Positions 36,889 through 48,290 of a stretch of 64,000 nucleotides of DNA are shown one piece after another. The notes under the pieces are model-generated. The model was given only the letters and a program-made list of their open reading frames with translations, was not told where the DNA came from and ran no database searches. This DNA is from Mikania micrantha (taxonomy: Eukaryota; Streptophyta; Magnoliopsida; Asterales; Asteraceae): assembly GCA_009363875.1 (NCBI GenBank), contig CM018693.1:72772986-72836985 (forward strand), read 5' to 3'. The first letter of the stretch is position 1. The number at the start of each line of letters is the position of its first letter. Both the position numbers and the translations under genes were made by a program.

Positions 36889-36940
36889 ACCAACTACTTC
36901 GTAGTTGACACTTGATTTTCTTACATGTTTCAGGTGATGA
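36889..36940 (+). promoter_or_regulatory. LTR 3' hairpin/CAGGT block, element A 5' LTR
   Basis: CAACTACTTCGTAGTTG forms a perfect 7-bp stem with a TTC loop. About 20 nt later comes TTACATGTTTCAGGTGATG. Copies in the other LTRs keep the order and spacing. The TTTCAG/GT could act as a splice acceptor or the block as a 3'-end signal; neither is shown. Confidence 0.7.
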
Positions 36941-37461
36941 AGCTAAGTAGGTTGAAGAAGATGAACTTCTCACTTTTGGACATCATCACATAGGATTCTT
37001 GGACTTAGCTAATTAACTAAATTTCTGGTGATTAGAGTTTAGTTTGTTTAGCTAAATCTTTTGTGTATTTGATGTATTTAATTCATGATGAACATGATTT
37101 TTGTGTAAACATTTATTTGGTTTGATTGATATGTGATGATACATATTTAGATGCCCACGAGCTTTTGAACAATCTACACATCCCTCGTGGCATCCCGACG
37201 TTTCCGCCATCGGTCGGGGTGTTACAGATTGGTATCAGAGCCTGGGTTATAGGGAATTAGGTTACTAGAAATGGTTGACCTAGTCTATAACCGTAGGATA
37301 CCCTAGTATGAATTATTTCATACACTAGTTAGTATATTCAGGATTTCATGCTTATGTGTTTATTACATGTTAACTGAACTCCTGTTATACATCTGATTAT
37401 ATATGCTGATTATTAATTGTTTGCTACTTGTGCCTTAATGACTCGATAAGGACATACTCGT

Positions 37462-37551
37462 GGTGTATTGTAAAGGTGGTGGGACGTTGGTTTGGGCGGT
37501 TGCGACCTACCCTTATCATATGCCCTATACATATACCATTTACAGTACATC
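37462..37551 (+). ncRNA. Candidate conserved stem-loop, site 6
   Basis: Arms GGTGTATTGTAAA and TTTACAGTACATC: 13 pairs including two wobbles. Core GGTGGTGGGA and TGCCCTATACATATACC, with GGT/ACC extending the outer stem. Inner GGGCGGTTGCGACCTACCC hairpin. Confidence 0.65.
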
Positions 37552-37690
37552 GGGTGGATGTCAGTATTGAGGAATAAGGGAACTACCCGTTTGGGACACT
37601 TGCCTGCTTAAGAACTTAACTGCATAGGAATTTATGTGCTTTAGGAATTATCTGCTAGATCTCTTGATCTCCAGACAAGGACACACTCGT

Positions 37691-37778
37691 GGTATACTAC
37701 AAAGGTGGTGGGATGGTGTAAGGGAGGTTGCGATCCACCCTTGCATATGCCCTATACATATACCATTTGTGGTATATC
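37691..37778 (+). ncRNA. Candidate conserved stem-loop, site 7
   Basis: Arms GGTATACTACAAA and TTTGTGGTATATC: 13 pairs. Relative to site 6, two positions change from G-C to A-T on both arms. Inner stem AAGGG/CCCTT. Confidence 0.65.
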
Positions 37779-38019
37779 GGGGGTCTGTCAGTGTCAGGAA
37801 CATAGGATATTATCAGGATATTACTAGGAATTGTTGTAAGGGTATGATTGATGGATTGTTGATGGTATGTTTGTTGAGAATGGTTTGGATTGACACTTTG
37901 GATGATCACATTTGATGAACACTTATAGACTCATTTATAAACACACTTATAGGACACGTGGGGTGCATAGGATCAACGAACGATATGAGCGATTAGTGAT
38001 TGATTTTAGACTTGGATGA

Positions 38020-38310
38020 TGATATAGACACTTGATGATAATATAAACGCATAGTGATGATACTAACACTTAGTGATGGTATGGACACTTGATAAGAATA
38101 AATTATAGGGAGGATATGAACACTTAGTGACAATAAGAGCACTCAGTGATGATATGAACCCTTATTGATGATTATGGACATTGGGATTTGGTATGAAATT
38201 TAGTGAACTTAGACATTAGGGAAACTTTAATGTCAGGTGAACTTATACATTAGGTGAACTTAGAAATAGGTAAACCTACATGTCAGGTAAACTTAGACAT
38301 TAGGCGAACC
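38020..38310 (+). repeat. Degenerate short tandem repeats in leader of A
   Basis: Imperfect ~24-bp units with ACACTT(A)GTGATGATA, then ~20-bp units with AGGTGAACTTAGACATT. No terminal inverted repeats. Confidence 0.65.
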
Positions 38311-38432
38311 TAACTATCCAAGGGAACTAGAGACCACTTCACTCAAAATTATCCTACCTAGGATATGGTTTGTGAAGTGAGACTATGGTAAGATACATGA
38401 TACACCCTAAATGCTAACAAGGGCATAATCAT

Positions 38433-38520
38433 GATGCAATGGAACGGTGGTGGGACGGTGTAGGGGGGATGGCGATCTACCTCTGCATATGCCCTATATA
38501 TAAGCTTGTTGCATTGCATC
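38433..38520 (+). ncRNA. Candidate conserved stem-loop, site 8
   Basis: Arms GATGCAATGGAAC and GTTGCATTGCATC: 12 of 13 pair, with a sequence wholly different from sites 6 and 7. Core GGTGGTGGGA and TGCCCTATATATAAGC. Confidence 0.65.
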
Positions 38521-38771
38521 GGGAGGTTGTCAGTGTTGGTATAGGGTGGGAAATGTATAGAACTTAGGAATAGTTAGCTAATATTAGTTATGACCAACTA
38601 GGACACTTAGTAAAATATTAGGAAATTTATAAATGTTATGAGTTTAATGACAGCTGGGAGAAAAATATAGTTCCTATATGTAATCCTAACTGTTTAACTG
38701 AACTCATTTAACCTTTGTTTGTATGACTTACGTTGTAAACGGTAGTAACATGTTTCTAATTCCTCAGAAAC

Positions 38772-41700
38772 ATGCCGCCGCGCCGTCACAACGAAGATGA
38801 CTCGAACAGTGGGGATGCTAACAACGGTAATGCCAACTCCGGCATACAAGAGTTAGCAACACTTATTTCTGGCTTGGTTAATCAGCTGACACAAGCCAAT
38901 CAATCTCTCACTCAGAACAGAGGTGGTGTAAACCCACCAACTTGCACATTCAAGCACTTCAACTCCTGTAATCCACTGAAGTTTACGGGTGCTGAGTCAG
39001 CCACTGGTCTACTGCAGTGGTTTGAGAGCATGGAGAAATCCTTCATTAACAGCGACTGCCCTGATAACCTGAAAGTTCGTTATGCCACTAGTGTTTTCCA
39101 AAACAGAGCACTAACATGGTGGAATGGGGAGAAACGAACTAGGGGAGTTGATGCTGCCCTTGCACTGACATGGACAGAGGTCAAGAACCTAATGACCACT
39201 GAATTCTGTCCGCGAAGCGAGATGATGAAGCTTGAGACTGAGTTCTGGGAACTCAAGCTGGACAGCGGGGAAAATGTAATCTACAATACTCAGTTCCATG
39301 AGTATAGCCTGCTGGTGCCTCATCTTGTGACACCTTTGGAAAGAGCAATAGAGAAGTATATCGGCGGGCTGCCGATGCAGATTCAAGATACTGTTTATGG
39401 GAGCAACCCCAAAACACTTGAGGCTGCGATCCGGTTGTCTGCTACACTTACGGATAACCATGTAAAGGCTGGAACTCTCACGAGAAAAGGAATGAATAAG
39501 ACTGAGACGAAGAATACCGCAAAGGAAGCAAAGACTGAGATCAAGACCGAGGTTGCTAGTTCATCAAAGAGCAGCAACAACAAGAGGAAGACCAGGAATT
39601 TCATGGTCACTGCTCCTGCTGCTAAGTCTATGCAGCAATCATCAAACAACTCCACTGCAAGGAACTACACTGGGAATACTCCCCAATGTAATACTTGCAG
39701 ATATCATCATATGCCAAACTTGCCTTGTCGCGTCTGCAACAACTGTGGCAAGTACGGCCATTTTGCTAATGTTTGTAGGAGTGCACCGCAAGCACAAAGG
39801 ATGCAACATGCACCGCTTGCACTGCCAGCTCCTCAAGCACAACCTATTCCAGCTGTACCCGTTCGCCAGGTACCTCAAGCACAGGCAAGAGCCTGTTATG
39901 AGTGTGGTGAAGTGGGTCATTTCAGGAATCAATGCCCAAAGTCGACCGGAAACAATCAGAGGGTGGCAAGAGGCCGGGCGTTTCAACTGAATGCTCCAGC
40001 TGCTCAAGCCAACCAGGACGTGGTCAACGGTACATTTCTGATCAACAACTCTTATGCATCTGTCTTATTTGATTCTGGTGCCGATAAGAGTTTCGTTTCA
40101 TATGATTTTGAATGCTTGCTTGGTAGAACACGTACATACTTAGATAAACCGTTTAACGTGGAGGTGCCTGACGGAAACACCATTGATATTGACACTATTA
40201 TTATCGGATGTACTGTGAACTTAAATGATCACGTTTTCCAGATTGATCTTATACCTATGCATCTTGGTAGCTTTGATGTTATCATAGGCATGGATTGGTT
40301 AGCCACCCACAAAGCGGAGATAGTTTGCCATGAGAAATACATACGTATTCCATTGCCTTCGGGTGAAACTTTAAGAGTAATTGGAGAAACTTCTAGCAAA
40401 GGTCTTAAGCTTATGTCATGCACTAAAGCACACAAGTACCTTAAGAAGAAATGTATAGCATTCTTAGCTCATATTGTGGAGAAAAAGGATAAAGGAAAGA
40501 GAGTTGAAGATGTTCCCGTGATCAGAGATTTTCCAGAAGTATTTCCAGATGATTTGCCGGGTCTTCCACCAGAACGCCAAGTAGAGTTTCGAATCGACTT
40601 AGTGCCTGGTGCGAACCCTGTTACCAAAGCTCCCTACAGACTTGCGCCTTCAGAGTTGCAAGAATTGGCGAGCCAGCTGCAAGAGCTTACGGATAAAGGA
40701 TTCATTCGCCCGAGCCATTCGCCATGGGGTGCACTGGTCTTGTTTGTCAAGAAGAAGGACGGGTCATTCCGAATGTGCATCGATTACCGTGAATTGAACA
40801 AGTTAACTATCAAGAATCAATATCCACTACCGCGCATCGATGATCTCTTCGATCAGCTTCAGGGCTCGGCATGGTTTTCAAAGATCGATCTTAGGTCTGG
40901 GTATCATCAGCTTCGCGTACACGATGATGATATTCCCAAGACTGCTTTCAGAACCAGATATGGCCACTATGAATTTCTGGTAATGCCTTTCGGCCTTACC
41001 AATGCACCTGCGGTTTTCATGGACCTCATGAACCGTGTCTGCAGGCCATACTTGGACAAGTTTGTGATTGTATTCATTGATGATATTTTGATCTACTCAA
41101 AGACCAAGGAAGAACACGAGAAGCACATTAAGCTGGTTTTGGAGATCCTAAGAAAAGAGCGACTGTATGCCAAATTCTCTAAATGTGAATTTTGGCTTAA
41201 GGAAGTTCAATTCTTGGGGCACATAGTCAACGAATATGGTGTTCACGTGGATCCAGCAAACATTGATGCGGTGAAGAATTGGAGTACACCGAAGACACCC
41301 ACGGAGATTCGATCATTTCTTGGACTCGCCGGTTACTATCGGCGGTTCATTTCGAATTTCTCCAGAATTGCTGTCCCGCTTACTTCTTTGACTCAAAAGA
41401 ATAAGCCATATGAATGGGAACCAAAGCAGGAAGAGGCGTTTCAGACTTTGAAGCAGAAACTTTGTGATGCTCCTGTCTTGACACTGCCTGATGGAAACGA
41501 TGATTTTGTGGTTTATTGTGATGCATCCAACCTAGGTCTCGGTTGTGTTCTCATGCAACGGGGAAAGGTTGTGGCTTATGCATCAAGGCAGCTGAAGATT
41601 CACGAGAAGAACTACACTACACATGATTTGGAACTTGGTGCAGTCTTGTTTGCCTTGAAGATATGGAGACACTATCTTTATGGCACTAAATGTGTAGTGT

Positions 41701-43334
41701 TCACTGATCATAAAAGCTTACAACATATTCTCAATCAAAAGGAACTTAATATGAGACAACAGAGATGGGTTGAACTGTTGAATGATTATGACTGTGAAAT
41801 TCGCTACCATCCTGGTAAAGCGAATGTTGTAGCAGATGCGCTTAGTCGCAAAAGTCAAGTTCAGATCCATAGTGTTCGAGTACACTCTAGTCTCCGTATT
41901 GATGTGGTCACGGCCCAACAACACTCATTAGCTCAAGATGACTTGAAAAATGAGATGTCTTGCGGGGCTGAAATTTTATTGGAAACTAAAGATGACGGAT
42001 TGATGTATTATTTGAATCGGTTGTGGATACCGAACCGGGGTGATCTTAGGATGGTGATTATGAATGAAGCTCATAAGTCTCGTTACTCAATCCATCCGGG
42101 TTCTGACAAGATGTATCAAGACCTTAGGGGCTTGTACTGGTGGCCTGGAATGAAGAAGGACATTGCTGAATATGTGTCTAAGTGCCTTAACTGTGCTAAG
42201 GTCAAGGTAGAACACCAGCGACCTTCTGGATTGTTAATACAGCCAGAGATACCGATGTGGAAGTGCGAGAATATCTCCATGGATTTTATTACCAAACTCC
42301 CACGAACCGCAAACGGTAAAGATAGCATCTGGGTGATAGTTGATAGATTGACAAAGTCGGCTCATTTCTTACCGATACGCGAAACTTACCATGTGCGGAA
42401 GTTAGCTCGTATCTACATTGATGAGATCATTAGCCGACATGGTATTCCCTTGAGCATAATATCGGATCGTGATGCTCATTTCACGGCACGATTTTGGGAA
42501 TCACTTCACGAAGCTTTTGGAACAAGACTGGATCTTAGCACCGCTTATCATCCTCAAACGGATGGTCAAACGGAGCGAACGATTCAAACATTGGAAGACA
42601 TGTTGAGAGCTTGTGTCATCAATTTCGGTGGCAATTGGGATAGCCATTTACCATTGGTTGAGTTCTCGTATAACAATAGTTATCATGCGAGCATTGGTAT
42701 GGCGCCGTTTGAAGCTCTTTATGGCAGGAAATGTCGGTCACCTATTTGTTGGACCGAAGTTGGTGATTCGCAAATTACAGGTCCCGAGATTATTCAGGAA
42801 ACGACTGACAAGATCCGCCAGATCCGCGACAATCTGTTCGCTGCTCGCAGTCGACAGAAGAGCTACGCGGATAAACGAAGGAAACCTTTAGAGTTTGAAG
42901 TGGGAGATATGGTATTGCTTAAAGTGTCTCCTTGGAAAGGCGTTGTTCGATTCGGAAAGAAAGGAAAGCTTACTCCACGTTATGTTGGCCCTTTTAAGAT
43001 CCTTGAACGGATTGGGAAGGTTGCCTACAAATTGGAACTTCCTCCTGAACTTAGTAACGTGCACCCGACGTTTCACGTGTCCAATCTAAGAAAGTGCTTA
43101 GCTGATCAGGATCTTCAGGTACCACTCGATAACATTCGCGTCGATGATACCATGCATTTTGTTGAAAAACCGGTGGAGATAATGGATCGTGAGATTAAAA
43201 AGCTCAAACGCAGTAGAATTCCAATTGTCAAAGTACGGTGGGAATCAAAGCGGGGTCCAGAATTCACTTGGGAGCGGGAAGATCAGATGAAGCTTAAGTA
43301 CCCACATTTATTTACTACGGTCGCTCCAAGTTGA
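38772..43334 (+). CDS. gag-pol: Gag-Pol polyprotein of element A (Ty3/gypsy chromovirus), intact
   Basis: One 1,520-residue frame encodes all functions for copying the element through RNA and inserting it. Order (approximate residues): Gag core 60-230 (FTGAESATG, ALTWWNGEK, EFCPRSEMM); two CCHC knuckles, CNNCGKYGHFANVC (322-335) and CYECGEVGHFRNQC (375-388); aspartic protease with FDSGADKSFVS (about 433); reverse transcriptase from FRMCIDYRELNKL (666) to the catalytic FIDDILIYS (about 768); RNase H with VVYCDASNLGLGC (about 912) and TDHKSLQHIL; integrase with an HHCC zinc region (1099-1145) and core residues in MDFITKLP (about 1170), ISDRDAHF (about 1229) and GQTERTIQ (about 1267); a GPY/F-like segment RYVGPFKILERIG (about 1402); and a chromodomain-like tail ending TWEREDQMKLKYPHLF (1467-1510). 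No stop or frameshift. MPPRR follows the leader and matches the start of gag E. The stop codon overlaps the conserved hairpin before the polypurine tract. Confidence 0.97.
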   Translation: MPPRRHNEDDSNSGDANNGNANSGIQELATLISGLVNQLTQANQSLTQNRGGVNPPTCTFKHFNSCNPLKFTGAESATGLLQWFESMEKSFINSDCPDNLKVRYATSVFQNRALTWWNGEKRTRGVDAALALTWTEVKNLMTTEFCPRSEMMKLETEFWELKLDSGENVIYNTQFHEYSLLVPHLVTPLERAIEKYIGGLPMQIQDTVYGSNPKTLEAAIRLSATLTDNHVKAGTLTRKGMNKTETKNTAKEAKTEIKTEVASSSKSSNNKRKTRNFMVTAPAAKSMQQSSNNSTARNYTGNTPQCNTCRYHHMPNLPCRVCNNCGKYGHFANVCRSAPQAQRMQHAPLALPAPQAQPIPAVPVRQVPQAQARACYECGEVGHFRNQCPKSTGNNQRVARGRAFQLNAPAAQANQDVVNGTFLINNSYASVLFDSGADKSFVSYDFECLLGRTRTYLDKPFNVEVPDGNTIDIDTIIIGCTVNLNDHVFQIDLIPMHLGSFDVIIGMDWLATHKAEIVCHEKYIRIPLPSGETLRVIGETSSKGLKLMSCTKAHKYLKKKCIAFLAHIVEKKDKGKRVEDVPVIRDFPEVFPDDLPGLPPERQVEFRIDLVPGANPVTKAPYRLAPSELQELASQLQELTDKGFIRPSHSPWGALVLFVKKKDGSFRMCIDYRELNKLTIKNQYPLPRIDDLFDQLQGSAWFSKIDLRSGYHQLRVHDDDIPKTAFRTRYGHYEFLVMPFGLTNAPAVFMDLMNRVCRPYLDKFVIVFIDDILIYSKTKEEHEKHIKLVLEILRKERLYAKFSKCEFWLKEVQFLGHIVNEYGVHVDPANIDAVKNWSTPKTPTEIRSFLGLAGYYRRFISNFSRIAVPLTSLTQKNKPYEWEPKQEEAFQTLKQKLCDAPVLTLPDGNDDFVVYCDASNLGLGCVLMQRGKVVAYASRQLKIHEKNYTTHDLELGAVLFALKIWRHYLYGTKCVVFTDHKSLQHILNQKELNMRQQRWVELLNDYDCEIRYHPGKANVVADALSRKSQVQIHSVRVHSSLRIDVVTAQQHSLAQDDLKNEMSCGAEILLETKDDGLMYYLNRLWIPNRGDLRMVIMNEAHKSRYSIHPGSDKMYQDLRGLYWWPGMKKDIAEYVSKCLNCAKVKVEHQRPSGLLIQPEIPMWKCENISMDFITKLPRTANGKDSIWVIVDRLTKSAHFLPIRETYHVRKLARIYIDEIISRHGIPLSIISDRDAHFTARFWESLHEAFGTRLDLSTAYHPQTDGQTERTIQTLEDMLRACVINFGGNWDSHLPLVEFSYNNSYHASIGMAPFEALYGRKCRSPICWTEVGDSQITGPEIIQETTDKIRQIRDNLFAARSRQKSYADKRRKPLEFEVGDMVLLKVSPWKGVVRFGKKGKLTPRYVGPFKILERIGKVAYKLELPPELSNVHPTFHVSNLRKCLADQDLQVPLDNIRVDDTMHFVEKPVEIMDREIKKLKRSRIPIVKVRWESKRGPEFTWEREDQMKLKYPHLFTTVAPS

Positions 43335-43368
43335 ATTTCGGGACGAAATTCCTTTAACTAGGGGAGAC
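43333..43368 (+). promoter_or_regulatory. Conserved hairpin and polypurine tract, element A
   Basis: GAATTTCGGGACGAAATTC is a perfect 8-bp inverted repeat with a GGA loop. It is followed by AGGGGAGAC, the plus-strand primer, directly against the 3' LTR. Confidence 0.88.
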
Positions 43369-43696
43369 TGTAACATCACTGTACTTTAGGTTGCCCGTAC
43401 ATCCGTACATCCGTACGATTGTACTGTTACTACCTGAGATTTGGTAACTATTAATATTGACACATTATTTGATGATTATCACTGTTACTGGTATGCATGT
43501 TTATAACATATTATACGCGTAAACCATGGGAAGTTTAGTTGTAACCCAACTAAACAGAACCAAAGAGTTTATCGCAGTTACATTATACTGATTATGGATT
43601 ATTGGTTTGAAATGAGAATGGATTTGGGTTGGATTGGGATGGAACTGGGAGTTGTTATGGTTTGGTTGCTAAACGTAGTCAAGGACACATGGTCAT

Positions 43697-43786
43697 GGTT
43701 TATCGAAATAGCGGTGGGACGTTGTAGGGGAGGTTGCGATCTACCTCTGCATATGCCCTATACATATGCATATTTCGGTCTATCGT
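43697..43786 (+). ncRNA. Candidate conserved stem-loop, site 9 (3' LTR copy of site 5)
   Basis: Identical to site 5 over arms and core, as expected from LTR duplication, so it is not independent evidence of conservation. Confidence 0.5.
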
Positions 43787-46340
43787 GGATGTGTCAGTGA
43801 CTAGGGTTTAGTGGGTTTTGGGTTGGGAATATAATATTTAAGTTAATAAAATGATAAAAGTTTAATTGGAAATGAATTACGCGATGGTGAGGTTACGAAC
43901 ATTATTTAAACGCGAATATTAATTCAGAAATATTAACTTAATAATGTGTTCACGTGAGTGACGATTCGCACGAATATAATTATTAAGAATAATATTCTGA
44001 AACAATATTCCATAAATCGTAAATCGAATCGAAATACGATACGAGCGTTGGATTCGTAAAGGTGACGATCTTTACGAATACGTACGTGAGTAACGCGTTT
44101 CGACGAGATAATTAAATAATATTTAACGATGTTAAATCAATAAATGAAAACTTAAAACGTTTATTAGGAATCACAATCTTAAACAAAAACGAATGAATTA
44201 AATTATTTAATTAATTAATTTAATGAAAATAATCGAATATATTTCATTTAAACGATTTTATTTAAATTCAGTATAATTAAATCAAAACATGATTATTTAA
44301 ACACTAAATTGTTTTAAATATGTTTTACTATAAAAACCGAACATTTTATAATTTTTTCGCGATAAAAACGAGACCGGACACGTGGGGACGGGGCGCGATA
44401 TAAGAAAGAAGAGTAGCCTCTTCTTTCTCATTTCTCTTCATCTCATTCTCTCTCTAAACACACATTCACGCAACTTTCTCTCTCTACAACTTCTCTCTAC
44501 GATATCTCGCTCGTTTCTCGACGGATTCACGAGATCTTGGTGCCCACGCGTTCGTGTGATCGAGAGGAACAAGAATCTACAAAGAAATCCAACGTTTAGT
44601 AGCTGAGTCGAGTTAAATCTGAGAATTTCTTTTCGGTTTTTAATAAAACTTGAAGTGTTAATGGTTATCAACTTAGATCGCGATTAGGGTTTTAAAAACT
44701 GGTTAATTAAGATATTGATGACTGATGGAAGCTACGAATTATCCACGAAAGCTGAGAACTTGAGGATGAAGATGATTGGGAGCTGGTTCGGTGGGAGAAG
44801 GGACGACCGAACCTTTTAGGGGGAGGGCCGAACCTTCTCTGGTTCAAGCTGCAAAAAGCAGCGAACCCTTAAGGGTAGCCGAACCGTACTACCCACGAAG
44901 CCCTAGCCACGAACCTTTCTAGCCCATGACCAAACCTTCTGGCGGCCTACTCCATGAACCCGGACCAAGGAAGCTAATGACGAACCTGCATGGGCTGGAA
45001 CATTATGGGGTGGCCGAACCCTTGTGGCAGACGAACCCTAACCCATAAAACCACGGTGAACGAACCTTTTTGGTTCAGCACATAGCCGAACCTTTTCCCT
45101 TGATTGTCCGAACCCTACTAGCCAAAGATGGGAAGTCACGAACCTCTAAGGCTGAACCTATATGGTCTCGGCCGAACCCTAGCCGCACCAACAGTGGGAC
45201 GAACCTAGGAGTATGGGGCGAACCTTATTTGATTTGGGCCGAAAACTTCACAAACCCACGAACCTTCCCTTTCGAGACGAACCTTGGTCAGGTTTAGACT
45301 TAGGTTCGCTGCTTTCTTAAAACCCAATTGAAACTTAAGTGTTTGATAGGGTTAAGGAGAAGCTAAGGACATGGGGACTATTATGTAATATGCATGCATG
45401 GGAAAGACTACAAGTTACCACCTTATTTAACAAATCTAAGTTTTTGGCCTATGGAGTGATAAACATTTAGCATTTTATAAGGATAAACAAAAATATTATT
45501 CTTAAACCTATAATTAGATTCTAATAATTAGCAAATGCAGTGGTCAAGTTAATGTGGTTATGCATGCATGTATAGACATGTACATGATTAAAGACCTCAC
45601 TATTTATAATACATCTTTATGAGAATACACATACGAAAGTACAACTTGTTATCGTCATCAAAAAGTTAAAGGATAACAAATTTGAATTATAAACTCACAA
45701 TGACTAACTATGAATTTCTAGTTGAATCATGTAACTTAGGTGAAACAAACTAAGTTAATGACACCGTTAATATAAAAAGGAAACATGTAGGAAAAGTTAA
45801 CTGAAATAAAACACGTATGCTCATAAACCTAAAACACATATTAAATACAGGTTGACCGAGTTGTTTTGAGTTACATACGCGAGCACGCATAATACGAGAA
45901 CACATATACTAAGGACTTCAGGTGAGTTCTCATAACCTCCCTTACTTTAAACTGTTTTGTTTTAAAACTCAGAGGAGAAGCATGTATACCAAATTTAAAT
46001 ATTATTTTGATAACACAAGGCTAATACCTGTTTATCAATATGATATTCATAATATTGAATTATCATTAATTATGGATTATCACTTACATTCATATATTCG
46101 TGTAACATTGTCATTGACTTCGGTCAATAACAAAGATTACATGTATTGTCAGTTGGATTATCACGACTCCGTGAAACATTGCCTTTGACCTTGGTCAATA
46201 GCATTGGTTTCATGTATTGCCACGTGGTTAGCTACCACTCCATGGATCATGTTTTTAACTTATGTTAATTACATAATGACCATGTATAGTCACAGATATT
46301 ATTTGAGAATATTAATGTTGAGATTGGTTGATTGGTTATG

Positions 46341-46345
46341 TGGTT
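46341..46345. repeat. Target-site duplication of element B (left copy)
   Basis: TGGTT here and again at 55455-55459. The uninterrupted 5' LTR of A has it once (36609-36613). Confidence 0.95.
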
Positions 46346-46831
46346 TGTGACAATTTTATTCGAGAATTACGTCATTAATGACGAAATCATATGTGTCCGT
46401 GCTTGAAGTCCACGCTGAATTGATAATTTTAATTATTACAGGTCGATAATATGTAAAAAAATGGTGTTAGTAGATCACAAAGAAACATCCATCACATAAT
46501 GCTTATTTAAATAGATGACCAACAGATTTCATGTTTAGAATCATAACTCGAAAATGAAGAGAATGAGTGGAAGCGAAATTTCGAAACGACGCTCCGATTT
46601 CAAGATACACCGAATCGAATATAGCGTTAAATAAGAGGTCAAATATTTTGAACTCTTTAGGTCTTGAGATTATGACCATTGGAAAGAGCTCGAAAAATCG
46701 TGAACGTAGGCGAAAACCGTGCGCAAAACGGAGTTCGTATGCTCCCGGAATCGCGAAAACAAAATCTGGTCTAACTAAGGCGGCGGAGGTACGCGAAGCC
46801 AGCCTTAGCGGTACACGACGGAAGCAGCAGG

Positions 46832-46841
46832 CATAAATATC
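46832..46841 (+). promoter_or_regulatory. Candidate TATA box of element B
   Basis: CATAAATATC, about 183 nt upstream of a donor-like site, matching the spacing in A, C and D. The 3' LTR repeats it near 53750. Confidence 0.45.
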
Positions 46842-47725
46842 TGAATTTTTGGATCAGATCTCATTTTTAACGCAAATATTCGACTTCCAGGCGATAAAAC
46901 CTTCAATTTCACCTCTTAAACTCCATTTTGAAGGTGTTTAAACCCACGGATCGCATCAAGGAACATATCTACAAGTCCCGATCATCATATCTGCCCGAGA
47001 AATCCGTCAGATTAGGTAACGGTTCGTTTTTAATCTTCTAGTTTGATTTTTATTGATTAGATCTTGTTTTTGAACATCATGAGATAGTTAGGGTTGTTGA
47101 TTATTGCCTAGATGATGGCTAGGAATGATTATAAACAAAGAACACGATGTTCTAACGGATAAATCCTTGTTTTGAGCCGTTGTAATGCCCGGTTTTCATG
47201 AAACCACAATAATGGTTATGATAATTTAAACCATTTGATTGAAACAAAGATTGTGATTGTCTTGATCATGTCTTGAAATGCTGGGTTTCATCCAAGTGTT
47301 TCAAACTAATGATAAGCATACAGATAATCACCGGAATGACGATCTGATGTTTATAATAACAGTCGGATTAGTACATTGAGCATGGTTATTAAACCTATTT
47401 TAATATCACATTCTCATGTTTCATGATACCTGAATGATCAATAACAAGGATTGACTATTTCTAAGCCAGAAATTCATCTAGGAATCGAGTGAATAATCAA
47501 CAATCAACATCTATATGATCAATCTGAAAACGTTGTGACTAATTCAGTTAGTCATAAATTGTTATAGGAACCATATAGGATTTTCTCTCCGTTGAACATC
47601 AAGATCATCATCATCAGCATATAACTGTGAGATCATAGCCCCTCTTTTCTTCCTATAAATGTTTATTAACACTCGGGGTGGAACATGTCGATATTATTTC
47701 AAAACATATTTTATTTATCATTGTG

Positions 47726-47893
47726 AAATCATATATCAGTATCATGAGGCAAATCATGATAAACATTTATCAAATACCATTAAATCATATATCATTATCA
47801 TGAGGAACGTCATGATAATCATTTATCAACAACAATGAGATTATATATCAGAATCATCAGGAAAAATCATGGTAAACAATCATCAAACAAATA
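47726..47893 (+). repeat. 56-bp tandem repeat, three copies (element B)
   Basis: Units beginning AAATCATATATCAG-like at 47726, 47782 and 47838, each with an ATCATGAGG-like middle. Repeated in the 3' LTR at about 54643-54810. Confidence 0.85.
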
Positions 47894-48234
47894 TTTTATC
47901 AAATCATTAAAAACAAGAGTATCATTTGGGAACTTTGGTTATGTGGAGGCTATTTGGGCACATTCTTATGTGAACATCATTAACTTGTTATCAAGCCCTT
48001 GATAGTACTGGTATGATCATATGCGGGAACACAAGATCATTATCACAAATCGTTCTGACCGTGGGTTGGACATCATCATGTGAGCTAACAATCATTACTA
48101 ACGAACATGTATCATTAGGTTTGATGTTTGCATGCTCAATAGATTCAATTTCAAAGTACCTGTTTGATCACTTGTGAATACTAAAATGATGAAAATCAAT
48201 TGTTTGAACAATCATTTTAAATCAGCAAAACCTA

Positions 48235-48290
48235 TGATTCTCACTCAACTATTTGTAGTTGACTCTTTTATCTACATGTTTCAGGTAATG
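48235..48290 (+). promoter_or_regulatory. LTR 3' hairpin/CAGGT block, element B 5' LTR
   Basis: CTCAACTATTTGTAGTTGAC then CTACATGTTTCAGGTAATG. Stem CAACTA/TAGTTG. The 3' LTR copy is at about 55157-55210. Confidence 0.7.

Larger units (their letters stand above)
33636..37226 (+). mobile_element. 5' LTR of element A
   Basis: Order in sense: stem-loop site 5 (33964), GTGACGATC and TTTATTAGGAATC blocks (34200-34450), TATA box (34666), CT-rich start region, donor-like GAG/GTAAAT (34879/34880), CGAACC cluster (35078-35575), AG/GTGAGT block (36187), minisatellite (36366-36580), 3' hairpin block (36889-36940). In the 3' LTR copy the donor-like GT is mutated to TT (about 44612). The stretch 35580-36180 is AT-rich, nothing else identified. 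Confidence 0.95.
37227..38771 (+). other. Leader of element A: primer site, three stem-loops, short tandem repeats
   Basis: TGGTATCAGAGCC at 37230-37242 matches the initiator-Met tRNA primer site. The leader is unusually long (about 1.5 kb). It holds stem-loop sites 6, 7 and 8 and, at about 38020-38310, degenerate repeats of about 24 bp (ACACTTAGTGATGATAT-like) followed by GTGAACTTAGACATTAG-like repeats. No open reading frame of note. Confidence 0.85.
43369..46345 (+). mobile_element. 3' LTR of element A, first part
   Basis: Matches 33636-36612 of the 5' LTR with scattered differences, including GT to TT at the donor-like site. It ends at TGGTT, the target duplication of element B. The TATA box is at 44399 and the CGAACC cluster at about 44811-45308. 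Confidence 0.95.

Noticed and set aside
46567..46836. 89-codon frame (MEAKFRND...) present in both LTRs of B
   Set aside because: Its conservation simply reflects LTR identity; it lies upstream of the candidate TATA box and has no recognisable domain.
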